Shown: piece after piece, positions 10,933 through 18,153 of the stretch | Position numbering within the stretch: position 1 is the stretch's first letter | How the letters are laid out: each line of letters opens with the position of its first letter | IMG/VR virus record: IMGVR_UViG_3300032462_000100 | Span: 1-22,298 of that record | DNA from: a virus | Reading direction: 5' to 3' (one strand) | DNA: 22,298 bases | Program-made: the position numbers and the translations under genes | Notes under the pieces: model-generated | Told to the model about the DNA's origin: nothing | What the model saw: the letters and a program-made list of their open reading frames with translations, nothing else | Databases searched by the model: none

Positions 10933-11201
10933 AAAAACACATCGAAGAAGCACAGACGGAATACGACAGGGAGGAACTTGAAACTATTATCGACGATCTA
11001 CATAGTCTCGGGGCAGAGTTTGAAGATGCTGTCGATACAAACACTTACCTGACGGGGGAACTCGACAAAGCGGTAGATATTATTGTTGATCTTGTCCGCG
11101 ATATACGCTCAACACCATGGTCACCAGATCGGGAAATAAAATGGGATGCGTATGAAGCTGCTACTGCAATGCTGCGCAATTATGGAAAGATGCCGGTGTA
11201 A
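10929..11201 (+). CDS. Acidic helical phage protein (90 aa)
   Basis: ATG 10929 has AAGGAG (10918-10923) upstream and overlaps the previous stop (ATGA). It is strongly acidic, with a first helix EEAQTEYDREELETIIDDLH and a second ELDKAVDIIVDLVRDIRS, compatible with a coiled-coil hairpin, and a Trp-containing C-terminus. No family recognised. Penultimate gene of the operon. Confidence 0.75.
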   Translation: MKKHIEEAQTEYDREELETIIDDLHSLGAEFEDAVDTNTYLTGELDKAVDIIVDLVRDIRSTPWSPDREIKWDAYEAATAMLRNYGKMPV

Positions 11202-11203
11202 AT

Positions 11204-11452
11204 ATGGACAAACAAAAGTTAGACTACAAGTGGCATATGGACAAACAAAAACCTAGCAATCAGTTGGTGTATAATACGCCAATGACGTATAGAGATATAA
11301 CACAAAAGTTAGACTACAAGTGGCAGTGGTGTTTAAATGGTGATTGGCACTCACTGACGGTGAACACGGTGGAAGCACCAAATTGGATCCAACGTACGTT
11401 AATACGTTGGTGTTTTGCGATACATTGGAGAAGCATTAAAAGACCCGCCTAA
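11204..11452 (+). CDS. Trp-rich small protein with internally duplicated 5' region (82 aa)
   Basis: The first ATG (11204) is 2 nt after the previous stop and has no clear ribosome site; ATG 11237 and 11282 are in frame. Two short DNA strings recur inside the 5' third: ATGGACAAACAAAA (11204, 11237) and CAAAAGTTAGACTACAAG (11213, 11303), giving repeated KLDYKW. The part from 11282 (MTYRDITQKLDYKWQWCLNG) may be the original protein, and a TATAAT box at 11270-11275 with TG upstream could start a leaderless message there. The last codons lie in the terminator stem. Confidence 0.5.
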   Translation: MDKQKLDYKWHMDKQKPSNQLVYNTPMTYRDITQKLDYKWQWCLNGDWHSLTVNTVEAPNWIQRTLIRWCFAIHWRSIKRPA

Positions 11453-11467
11453 GCGGGTCTTTTTTTA
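11437..11467. terminator. Bidirectional terminator between convergent genes
   Basis: AGACCCGC / GCGGGTCT stem with a 4-nt loop, followed by seven T on the plus strand and by TTTTAAT on the minus strand. It ends the 8159-11452 operon and the minus-strand gene at 11465. Confidence 0.92.
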
Positions 11468-11662
11468 GTCGTCTGAACCTTCAGATTCTGGTGGTCCATC
11501 AACTGTTAACAGGCCTTGTTTAACTGGCTCGTCAGATACGATACCGGCACCGGTGTCGTCGTCGATTGGGACGCTAACAGGTGGTACAGCATTCGTTGGT
11601 GAAGTTACATCCCCTTCTGGGCGATCTGGGTCAAATGGAAATACTGATTCTTTTTCTGACAT
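11465..11662 (-). CDS. Small acidic, proline-rich protein (65 aa)
   Basis: The minus-strand start at 11662 is preceded by AAGGAG at 6-8 nt, and the gene ends exactly at the shared terminator, so it is a real gene although it opposes its neighbours. The protein is strongly acidic and rich in Pro, Gly, Ser and Asp (PFDPDRPEGDVTSPTN, then SVPIDDDTGAGIVSDEPV), likely disordered, with no hydrophobic core. It could be a DNA-mimic or binding-partner peptide or a small virion component; none of these is shown. Only this and the remnant at 11718 are leftward in the window apart from the HNH scar. Confidence 0.78.
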   Translation of the reverse strand: MSEKESVFPFDPDRPEGDVTSPTNAVPPVSVPIDDDTGAGIVSDEPVKQGLLTVDGPPESEGSDD

Positions 11663-11717
11663 ACTTTTCTCCTTGGTTTAATTAAAATACCGCTCATACT
11701 CTCACGGTCATATCTAT

Positions 11718-11857
11718 TTATCTTAATAATTCTTTGTGCTGATCTTCATAGCGTCGAATTAAAGCTTTATCGATATGATTGGGGGTTGGTTTGAGACGAA
11801 GTTCAAAAAGCTTGTCTTCTAGTTGCTGTCGACGAATTGTTTAACCAGGTCCCACAT
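11718..11857 (-). pseudogene. Frameshifted small gene
   Basis: The minus-strand ATG at 11855-11857 has AAGGAG 5 nt upstream and reads MWDLVKQFVDSN before a TAG (11819-11821). The -1 frame then reads RQQLEDKLFELRLKPTPNHI and on to RRYEDQHKELLR and a TAA (11718-11720), clearly protein-like but without a start. A single-base change near 11825-11840 would join them into a ~45-residue protein. I see no slippery heptamer, so mutation or sequencing error is likelier than programmed frameshifting. Confidence 0.55.
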
Positions 11858-11902
11858 ACAATCTCCTTTTAGTTGTATTTACCCCACAGGAATTTTTGAC
11901 AG

Positions 11903-11930
11903 TTGACCTTTGTAATTAATTGTGTATAAT
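11903..11930 (+). promoter_or_regulatory. Sigma70 promoter for the replication gene block
   Basis: TTGACC 11903-11908, TATAAT 11925-11930, spacer 16 bp, TGTG before the -10; a second TTGACA at 11896-11901 is too far away. Same style as the 8159 promoter, without TTTCGAAA. Confidence 0.85.
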
Positions 11931-11994
11931 AGACTATAGGAAAAACCCAAACAACTGCGACCACAAAGCGAATAACCAAGATGGTAATCTTGAA

Positions 11995-12774
11995 ATGAAA
12001 ATATTCTACATGTCTGACCTCCACACCGAGGCTGGTTGTCTTGACCTTCGGAAGTTCGAAGGAACGAAGGACGACGTCGTCCTTCTTGTTGGTGATATTG
12101 GTGTTGGAGTTCACCCCGACACGTATAAGCAGCTATTGAAAGATATTGCACCACGAGTAGCGACTGTTATATACATCCCTGGCAACCACGAATACTATGG
12201 TGGCCACTACGACACTACGTTCGAAGATATGCAGGACACTATTGCTGCAGCGTTCACGAACGTGATGTTTGACCGCCAGATTATGACTGTGATCGGTGAC
12301 GTTGGGTTTGTTGGTGCAACGTTGTGGACAGATATGCGGAACGATGACTGGTTTGTCAAGCAAAAAATTCGCGAAGCAATGAATGATTTTCATGTGATCC
12401 GCACTGCATACACCAACCGCCGATTCCATCCAGATGACTGTGTTGAGATTTTCAAAAGGGACTATGCCTTTATCCGCGATAGCATCAAGCATTTGCGCGA
12501 ACAAGGTGTCAAGAAAATTGTAGTGTTCACTCACCACGGTGTGACCGAGCAAGCGTGCTTGCCACAGTTTCGATCGAATGCGCTAAACCCAGGATGGATG
12601 TCTAACCTCGAGGTAGAAATTCTGGCGTGGCAACCAAACTTTTGGATCCACGGGCACATTCACAACACCGTCAATATTCCAATTGACAAGACAGTGATAC
12701 TCACAAACCCTCGGGGGTATTTTCCGCGGCAACTGAACGCAGAGTTTGATATTAACAAACATATTGATGTATAA
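11995..12774 (+). CDS. Calcineurin-like metallophosphoesterase (259 aa)
   Basis: The five metal-binding motifs are all present: D8-x-H10 (MSDLHTE), G33-D34 (LVGDIG), G63-N64-H65-E66 (PGNHEYY), H180-H181 (FTHHG) and G220-H221-x-H223 (IHGHIHN). An active two-metal phosphoesterase is expected. Such phage enzymes act on phosphodiesters, nucleotides or, like lambda phosphatase, on phosphoproteins; the substrate cannot be told. ATG 11995 starts at the conserved N-terminus, but the leader has no Shine-Dalgarno site; a small hairpin CAAGAT/ATCTTG (11977-11992) sits immediately before it. First gene after the 11903 promoter, with the ligase 27 nt downstream. Confidence 0.92.
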   Translation: MKIFYMSDLHTEAGCLDLRKFEGTKDDVVLLVGDIGVGVHPDTYKQLLKDIAPRVATVIYIPGNHEYYGGHYDTTFEDMQDTIAAAFTNVMFDRQIMTVIGDVGFVGATLWTDMRNDDWFVKQKIREAMNDFHVIRTAYTNRRFHPDDCVEIFKRDYAFIRDSIKHLREQGVKKIVVFTHHGVTEQACLPQFRSNALNPGWMSNLEVEILAWQPNFWIHGHIHNTVNIPIDKTVILTNPRGYFPRQLNAEFDINKHIDV

Positions 12775-12801
12775 CGGGACTTCTAGTGCTGAGGAAAAAC
12801 G

Positions 12802-14109
12802 ATGATATATGAAATTTTCAAGCAGCTCCGCGCAACAAACTCGAAACTCGAAAAACTTGCTATCCTGAAAAGCAACGTTGACTGTTACCTGCTGCAACGT
12901 GTATTCGTTGCAGCGTTTGATCCAATGATCACATACTACATGAAGAAGGTTCCTGAAGCTTCTGTAATGAGAGAGCGTATCGATCTAATTGACACATTCG
13001 CTTATCTTGATACACTGGCGAACCGAAAAGTTACTGGCAACGCCGCTATTGAAATGATCGGTAAGGTTCGCGGCATGTTGGATGATGGTGATCGGGAAGT
13101 GTTTGATTGCATGCTAACGCGCGACATCAAGTGTGGTGTGTCTGAAAAGACGATCAATAAAGTATGGCCGGACTTGATTGAAGAGTTTCCGTGTCAGTTG
13201 TGCCACGGGTACGACGATAAAACACAGGGAAAAATATCTTATCCTGCACACGCTCAGATCAAAGCAGACGGGATGCGTTTTTTTGCTGTGTGTGTTGGGG
13301 GCGAAGTAGAGTTTCGGTCACGGAACGGCAAGATCCTCGACTTTCTCGGAGAGCTTGTGCACGAGTATAATACCCTTGCAATCAAAGCTGGGTGTGATGT
13401 TGTATTTGACGGCGAGCTTGTTATATACGAAAAGGACGGCACGTTAATGCCACGTCAGAAGTCAAATGGTATTTGTGGCAAAGCGTCAAAAGGAACCATA
13501 TCCCTCAAAGAGGCAAAAAGCATTACAACGGTTCTTTGGGATATTATTGACCACAAGGATTTTAAAGCCAAGAAATCGAACGTACCATGCGGCGTGCGAT
13601 ATGAGCGGCTGATGAAGATTGTTGATCAAGCTTGCGTAGGTTCGAGGGTTGCAACGATTGACACCGTCACCGTTCATGACGAGGAGCAGGCAGTACAATT
13701 GTTCCAAACGTATCTCGATCGAGGCCTTGAAGGAATCATTCTCAAAAATCTCAGCAGCCCTTGGGAAAGCAAGCGGGTCAAACACCAATTGAAGATGAAG
13801 GCAGAGCTTGAGTGTGATCTTGAAATTTCTGAGTGGCAGTTTGGAACAAAAGGAACAAAGAACGAGAAGCTGCTCGGGACGTTGGTTGGAAAAACGTCGT
13901 GTAGCCTTCTCACGACTGGTGTGGGTTCTGGTTTTTCAAAAAAGCAACGCGAAACCATTGGGCCAGAAGTCGTTGGTGATATCATGGCAGTGAAGTATAA
14001 TTGTAAAATTCGGGACAAGAAAACTGGACAATGGAGTTTGTTTCTTCCCATCTTTGTAGAGATTCGTATAGACAAATCCACCGCTGACAGCCTGGAGGAT
14101 ATTGAATGA
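12802..14109 (+). CDS. lig: ATP-dependent DNA ligase, T4 gp30-like (435 aa)
   Basis: Seals nicks using ATP, joining Okazaki fragments and repair or recombination products. Nucleotidyltransferase motifs are in order: motif I KADGMR with adenylated Lys154; SRNG (173-176); motif III FDGELV (202-207); motif IV LEGIILK (309-315); motif V LKMK (330-333). The C-terminal ~100 residues form the OB domain. The N-terminal ~130 residues are an all-helical DNA-binding domain of the T4/eukaryotic ligase type. Length fits the shorter members of the family (T4 ligase is 487). ATG 12802 has GAGGA 6 nt upstream. The N-terminal domain resembles the separate protein at 17719. Confidence 0.96.
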   Translation: MIYEIFKQLRATNSKLEKLAILKSNVDCYLLQRVFVAAFDPMITYYMKKVPEASVMRERIDLIDTFAYLDTLANRKVTGNAAIEMIGKVRGMLDDGDREVFDCMLTRDIKCGVSEKTINKVWPDLIEEFPCQLCHGYDDKTQGKISYPAHAQIKADGMRFFAVCVGGEVEFRSRNGKILDFLGELVHEYNTLAIKAGCDVVFDGELVIYEKDGTLMPRQKSNGICGKASKGTISLKEAKSITTVLWDIIDHKDFKAKKSNVPCGVRYERLMKIVDQACVGSRVATIDTVTVHDEEQAVQLFQTYLDRGLEGIILKNLSSPWESKRVKHQLKMKAELECDLEISEWQFGTKGTKNEKLLGTLVGKTSCSLLTTGVGSGFSKKQRETIGPEVVGDIMAVKYNCKIRDKKTGQWSLFLPIFVEIRIDKSTADSLEDIE

Positions 14110-14189
14110 ACTTTATTGCCGCAACTATTGCTGCGTCGTTGTGGATTTTTTGTTGCTGGTGGAACGGCATGCTTAATAGTCAACTATAA
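14106..14189 (+). CDS. 27-aa membrane peptide coupled to ligase
   Basis: ATG 14106 overlaps the ligase stop (ATGA) and has GGAGG (14094-14098) 7 nt upstream, one of the best ribosome sites in the region. It encodes one hydrophobic helix with three Trp and two Cys (FIAATIAASLWIFCCWW) and a short polar end. A hairpin follows at 14197. The strong ribosome site argues for a real micro-protein of unknown role. Confidence 0.6.
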   Translation: MNFIAATIAASLWIFCCWWNGMLNSQL

Positions 14190-14196
14190 CTGGAGC

Positions 14197-14218
14197 GGAG
14201 GGCCGCGCGCGGCCCTCC
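14197..14218 (+). terminator. GC-rich perfect palindrome, probable terminator
   Basis: 22-bp perfect palindrome with arms GGAGGGCCGCG. It is followed by only TTATAAGG, so termination would be weak or bidirectional; it could instead shield or process the mRNA between the 14106 and 14247 genes. Confidence 0.5.
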
Positions 14219-14246
14219 TTATAAGGATATTGCAAGAAGCAAAATA

Positions 14247-14615
14247 ATGAAACCACTCCTACACGCAAACATATCGCGGAAAACACATGGCGGGTCTGTT
14301 GATGACTACCTGCCAATTCATAACTTCATAGACTCAACGAAGGCAGCAATGTCCGATATGCGTCACAGAGCAATTCTTCACTCTGCGTTCGGGTGCTTTA
14401 TGGTTGAGCAGGTGTTCGGTACATACTTCACAAACAGCGACGGCAAAAAAGTCAGTACACGAGATGTGGCCGAAGAGCACATCATACAGGATCTCGGATT
14501 CATTCCGACGATGGAGCAATATTTAAATAATATGAAGTTTCAACCGTGGATGGGTGGCACCGAAAAAGGCCAGCACTCTAAATCTAAGAAGCGCCACATT
14601 TCACTAGAGGATTAA
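14247..14615 (+). CDS. DUF6915-like protein (122 aa)
   Basis: The sequence MKPLLHANISRKTHGGSVDD, YLPIHNFIDSTKAAMSDMRH, RAILHSAFGCFMVEQVFG, TNSDGKKVSTRDVAEEHIIQ and DLGFIPTMEQYL fits the DUF6915 family as I remember it. It is found in phages and some bacteria and has several conserved His residues (RHRAILHSAFG, AEEHI). Metal or nucleotide binding has been guessed but I know no proven function. The start at ATG 14247 has a weak AGAAG site. The C-terminus is a basic Lys/Ser tail. Confidence 0.85.
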   Translation: MKPLLHANISRKTHGGSVDDYLPIHNFIDSTKAAMSDMRHRAILHSAFGCFMVEQVFGTYFTNSDGKKVSTRDVAEEHIIQDLGFIPTMEQYLNNMKFQPWMGGTEKGQHSKSKKRHISLED

Positions 14616-14617
14616 TT

Positions 14618-15076
14618 ATGTTAGATAAACTTGATTCATTAATAGCAGCAATCAAGGCAGCAAAGAAGCTGTTTCGAAAACAAGCGGAAGAATCTTTCAA
14701 AGAAGTTGCGAAAGAGTTGTTCGTGCTGGCACCGGAAGTCAAAACGATTAGGTGGTGCCAGTTCACCCCCTACTTTAATGACGGTGAAGAATGTGTGTTC
14801 AGTGTCAGCGAGCCTTATTTCTCAAACGCAGATCCCGATCAGCTGTCGTCAGAAGGTGAACTTCGTGAAGAATATCCGAGCATGTTCAGCGTCGCGCCGT
14901 ATAGTCTACACGACACAAAAGTCATGTCGGATGAATCAGCTGCGGCTTGTATGAATTTCTCAGCGATTGTTCAGTCAGCTGAGATGGATGAAGTTATGCG
15001 CGACATATTCGGCGATCACGTTGCGGTCACGGTAACGCCGAACTCGATGGATTCGGACGAATACAGGCACGATTAA
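14618..15076 (+). CDS. Phage protein of unknown function, FTPYFNDGE type (152 aa)
   Basis: ATG 14618 has GAGG 7 nt upstream and follows the DUF6915 gene by 2 nt. An N-terminal helix (~1-40) rich in Lys and Ala is followed by a conserved-looking core, VKTIRWCQFTPYFNDGEECV, then FSVSEPYF. That core recurs, as far as I recall, in uncharacterised proteins of several large phages. The C-terminus is acidic. No catalytic motif is evident. Confidence 0.75.
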   Translation: MLDKLDSLIAAIKAAKKLFRKQAEESFKEVAKELFVLAPEVKTIRWCQFTPYFNDGEECVFSVSEPYFSNADPDQLSSEGELREEYPSMFSVAPYSLHDTKVMSDESAAACMNFSAIVQSAEMDEVMRDIFGDHVAVTVTPNSMDSDEYRHD

Positions 15077-15088
15077 TAATTATTCAAA

Positions 15089-15118
15089 ATATCCTCCTAT
15101 ATAATATTAGGAGGATAT
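15089..15118 (+). promoter_or_regulatory. Hairpin sequestering the resolvase ribosome-binding site
   Basis: ATATCCTCCTA (15089-15099) pairs perfectly with TAGGAGGATAT (15108-15118) over 11 bp with an 8-nt loop TATAATAT. The right arm contains the Shine-Dalgarno AGGAGG for ATG 15121. Read-through transcripts would hide the site. The loop carries CTATATAATA (15097-15106), also found at 19329-19338, so an RNA started here would lack the left arm and be translatable. This matches the early/late switch known for T4 gene 49 and gene e. Confidence 0.75.
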
Positions 15119-15120
15119 AA

Positions 15121-15663
15121 ATGAAAACATTAGGAATCGATTTATCAATGACGTCGCCTGCATTATGTTTACATGACGGGAAAAAGTTCGAGTTCAGCAA
15201 GTGCAAGTTTTTCTTCTTGACAAGCCACAAGAAGTTTCTCTACAAGGACTCAAACGTGCATGGTGAAATGTTTCCAGAATGGGATTGTGATAGTGAGCGA
15301 TATAACAATATTGCAACATGGGTTGTTGATCTCGCAAAGCTCCACGGTGTTGACAAAATCACAATAGAAGGGTATAGTTTCGCTTCAGTGGGCCGCGTTT
15401 TTAATATTGCAGAGAATGGAGGGGTGTTAAAATACCTTCTATGGAAGAACGAATTACCATATACTAGCATCCCACCAACAACAATTAAGAAATTCGCTAC
15501 AGGCAAGGGAAACGCTAATAAAGAGGCTTTACAAACGAGGTTCATTGAGGATACACAATTTAATTTGAAGAAGATATTGGGAATGACGGAGAAACAATGG
15601 AATCCTTCGTCAGATATTATTGATAGTTATTATGTTTGCAAATATGGAGTTGAAAATGAATAA
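15121..15663 (+). CDS. RuvC-like Holliday junction resolvase (180 aa)
   Basis: An RNase H-fold endonuclease that would cut four-way junctions before packaging. Acidic residues fit the RuvC pattern: D7 in GIDLSMTSPAL; E83 in ITIEGYSF; and D165/D168 in NPSSDIIDSYYVCKYG. The stretch IPPTTIKKFATGKGNANKEA before the last motif is typical of phage RuvC-like proteins. AGGAGG lies 7 nt before ATG 15121 inside a strong hairpin, so translation is probably controlled. Next to ligase and exonuclease genes, the role in replication and recombination is supported. Confidence 0.88.
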   Translation: MKTLGIDLSMTSPALCLHDGKKFEFSKCKFFFLTSHKKFLYKDSNVHGEMFPEWDCDSERYNNIATWVVDLAKLHGVDKITIEGYSFASVGRVFNIAENGGVLKYLLWKNELPYTSIPPTTIKKFATGKGNANKEALQTRFIEDTQFNLKKILGMTEKQWNPSSDIIDSYYVCKYGVENE

Positions 15664-15904
15664 AGCGACAATTAAATCGGCGCTACACTTGGGCATTGTC
15701 AAGATTACATTCACAAAAAAAGACGGCACTGAACGAATTATGAATTGCACTCTTAGCACAGACTTTGGTGCAACACATTATGAAAAGAAAACAGAGCGTG
15801 TCAAGGAACCAAAAGACGATATGTTCTCTGTTTGGGATGTTGATAAAGGCGCGTGGAGAACACTAACTATATCTGCAATCACTGATATAGTATATCCTTC
15901 ATAA
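15656..15904 (+). CDS. Sm/SH3-like small beta-barrel protein, DUF2693 type (82 aa)
   Basis: ATG 15656 overlaps the end of the resolvase by 8 nt and has GGAG 6 nt upstream. The pattern LGIVKITFTKKDGTERIMNC, then FSVWDVDKGAWRTLTISAIT, is that of the small phage proteins annotated as WYL_2 / Sm-like SH3 beta-barrel (DUF2693). They are common in T4-type phages and are predicted nucleic-acid-binding folds; function not established. The last base of its stop starts the next gene (TAATG). Confidence 0.85.
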   Translation: MNKATIKSALHLGIVKITFTKKDGTERIMNCTLSTDFGATHYEKKTERVKEPKDDMFSVWDVDKGAWRTLTISAITDIVYPS

Positions 15905-16869
15905 TGGGCATCTCCAAAAACGAAATAACCGTTGGTGCAAACGGTGGGACTGAGCAGCTAATACGTGAATTTGAAAAATACGTGCCTGCAGAAGTCGCCG
16001 AAGAATTTCAAATCATTCCATCCCGCAATCGTGGATTCACTCCAGGGAAAATTCCTATCTATTGGGCACACGATCTTCCTGGCGACCCCGAATGTGACCA
16101 CCTCGGAAAAGGTGGATACCAACAATACAAAAAACTGGTGTTTGTTAGTAATTGGCAGATGCAGGCATTTATTAACTACTATAAAATTCCTTGGTCATAT
16201 TGCACAGTGATGCAAAACGCAATTGAGCCTCTCGAATTTGCGGCCAGCACTTCTGACAAAATCAAACTAATCTACCACACAACACCTCACCGCGGGCTCG
16301 AGATTCTTGTTCCTGTATTCATCAAACTGTGCGAAAGGTATGATAATATCGAGCTCGACGTATATTCGAGTTTCAATATATACGGATGGGGCGATCGCGA
16401 TAAGCAGTATCAACAAATTTTCGATGCAATGGAATCCCACCCAAACATTAACAATCATGGATCTGTTTCTTCTGAAAAAGTTCGCCAAGCGGTAACAGCA
16501 GCGGATATTTTCGCCTATCCGAGCATCTGGCAAGAAACGTCGTGTCGTAGTTTAATGGAAGCGATGTCGGCAGGATTGCTGTGTGTGCATTCTGATTACG
16601 GCGCTCTTTACGAGACGGCGGCCGGGCTTACGATGATGTATCATTACGACGAAGACAAAAACAAGCACGCCGGTATCTTTTACAACGCATTGTCGTTTGC
16701 AATCGATTCAGCTATAGCAATCCGCGGAAATCCTGAAACAAGACAGTTTTTGTTATCAACGAGTTCAATCGCAAACACGTTTTACAACTGGCAAACGAGA
16801 TCTACACAGTGGACTGCATTCCTTCAAAACATACTTAACCGAGAGAAGAAAAACCTTGCTAATCCTTGA
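15904..16869 (+). CDS. Glycosyltransferase, GT-B fold, GT4-like (321 aa)
   Basis: Transfers a sugar from a nucleotide-sugar donor to an unknown acceptor. The N-terminal half has the GGTEQL acceptor-side motif (14-19); the middle has FVSNWQ (80-85) and YHTTPHRGLEIL (124-135). The donor-binding C-terminal half holds AYPSIWQETSCRSLMEAMSAG (204-224), the E-x7-E type signature of GT4. ATG 15904 overlaps the previous stop. Similar genes in marine T4-type phages may decorate virion proteins, phage DNA or the host surface. Here it sits in the replication block, not among structural genes. Confidence 0.88.
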   Translation: MGISKNEITVGANGGTEQLIREFEKYVPAEVAEEFQIIPSRNRGFTPGKIPIYWAHDLPGDPECDHLGKGGYQQYKKLVFVSNWQMQAFINYYKIPWSYCTVMQNAIEPLEFAASTSDKIKLIYHTTPHRGLEILVPVFIKLCERYDNIELDVYSSFNIYGWGDRDKQYQQIFDAMESHPNINNHGSVSSEKVRQAVTAADIFAYPSIWQETSCRSLMEAMSAGLLCVHSDYGALYETAAGLTMMYHYDEDKNKHAGIFYNALSFAIDSAIAIRGNPETRQFLLSTSSIANTFYNWQTRSTQWTAFLQNILNREKKNLANP

Positions 16870-17722
16870 TTTCAACCAAATCTGTATATCGAATGTGTTG
16901 GCGCAGATGGGTAGTCACACAAACCTTCCTATTAACGAAGATTTGGTTCGTCCAACGATTATAAACCAAATCAGATCAATACGTTCAAAATTTCGTAATG
17001 CTGGGCAAACAATTATTGCGTGCGACTCGCGATATAGTTGGCGTCGCGACTCGTTTCCACACTACAAAGCAAACCGCAAGACTGCTCGCGAAGCTGGTGA
17101 TTTTGATTGGGTTACTATGCACACTGTAATGAACAATCTTGCCGACGACCTCGACAAAAACTTCCCATATGTTGTCCTCGCTGTCGAAAAAGCAGAAGCC
17201 GACGATATTATTGGTGCGCTCGTTTTCAAGTATGGGCAAGTAATAAATACACCTCAGGATGAACAAATTACTATTGTATCCGGCGACAAAGACTTCAAGC
17301 AACTTCATATATTTAAAAACGTAAAACAGTATAGCCCTGTGCTAAAAAAGTTCCTTACATGCGACGACCCAACCACGTTTCTTTTTGAACAAATTGTTCG
17401 CGGAGATAAGGGTGATGGCGTACCAAATATTTTTATGGAGGACGACTGTTTCGTTGTAGGCACTCGCCAAAAGAAAGTAATGGCATCCTTTCTCCGATCG
17501 TTCAACCCGCACTTCTGTCAAGATGAAAAGTTAATGGCGAAGTATGAGCGCAATAAAAGGCTGATCGATCTTCGCTGCGTCCCTACCTCAATCTTTGAAG
17601 AAGTGTACGCGCAGTACGAGGCAAAACAACCGGCGTGCGCGCTTAAAAAGGGGAAGGTGTTCAATTACTTTATCACCCACAAAATGAAAAATTTAATGGA
17701 ATCCATCGGAGAGTTTACATGA
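16856..17722 (+). CDS. 5'-3' exonuclease / flap endonuclease, T4 RNase H type (288 aa)
   Basis: Removes RNA primers and 5' flaps. The FEN motifs are in order: D5 (LILDFNQ), D57 (IIACDSRYSWRR), K71 region (HYKANRK), E114-x-D116-D117 (EADDIIG), D144 and D146 (SGDKDF), and D184 and D187 (RGDKGDGVPN, the helix-two-turn-helix DNA-binding part). The start is TTG 16856, because the family begins at this strand (LILDFN); it overlaps the glycosyltransferase by 14 nt with only a weak GAGAAG site. An ATGA overlap links it to the 17719 gene. Works with the ligase at 12802 in Okazaki-fragment processing. Confidence 0.93.
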   Translation: MLILDFNQICISNVLAQMGSHTNLPINEDLVRPTIINQIRSIRSKFRNAGQTIIACDSRYSWRRDSFPHYKANRKTAREAGDFDWVTMHTVMNNLADDLDKNFPYVVLAVEKAEADDIIGALVFKYGQVINTPQDEQITIVSGDKDFKQLHIFKNVKQYSPVLKKFLTCDDPTTFLFEQIVRGDKGDGVPNIFMEDDCFVVGTRQKKVMASFLRSFNPHFCQDEKLMAKYERNKRLIDLRCVPTSIFEEVYAQYEAKQPACALKKGKVFNYFITHKMKNLMESIGEFT

Positions 17723-18153
17723 AAAAGAGTATGTACGAAATTTTTAAGCGTGTATCAGAAGTAAAGAAGCCAGCTGACCGCGTTACTTCGTTGCGGCTGA
17801 GTTGCAACCCTGCAATGCAAGCTTTCCTCAAATACACGTTCGACCCCAATATTGAATTTCTCCTTCCAGAAGGAGAACCTCCATACAAACCTGCTAAATT
17901 TGATGACCTCGAAGGTCGCCTATTTACTGAGGTTCGTCGTATGTACCTCTTTATCAAGAACGGCAATCCCAACCTTTCGCAAAACCGTCGCGAGATGATG
18001 TATATTCAACTTCTTGAATCGGTCGACCGCGACGACGCCAAATTGTTGCTGGCAATGAAAGAAAAGAAAACACCATTCAAAACGATTACCTGCAAACTTG
18101 TTAATGAAGCGTTCCCCGGCCTACTTACACAAAAGGAATTGGAAAAAGCATGA
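17719..18153 (+). CDS. T4-type phage protein (DUF6433-like), resembles a free ligase N-terminal domain (144 aa)
   Basis: ATG 17719 overlaps the exonuclease stop (ATGA). The protein starts MYEIFKRVSEVKKPADRVTS, continues with FLKYTFDPNIEFLLPEG, and ends LLESVDRDDAKLLLAMKEKK, ITCKLVNEAFPGLL. I recall the same type in T4-like phages as DUF6433. By eye it aligns over its length with residues 1-125 of the ligase at 12802 (MIYEIFKQLR, AFDPMITYYM, LDDGDREVFDCMLTRDIKCG, INKVWPDL). It therefore probably has the helical DNA-binding fold without a catalytic domain and may bind nicked or flapped DNA. Confidence 0.8.
   Translation: MKKSMYEIFKRVSEVKKPADRVTSLRLSCNPAMQAFLKYTFDPNIEFLLPEGEPPYKPAKFDDLEGRLFTEVRRMYLFIKNGNPNLSQNRREMMYIQLLESVDRDDAKLLLAMKEKKTPFKTITCKLVNEAFPGLLTQKELEKA

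Noticed and set aside
11896-11901. TTGACA as the -35 box of the 11925 promoter
   Set aside because: It would give a 23-bp spacer; TTGACC at 11903 gives 16 bp.
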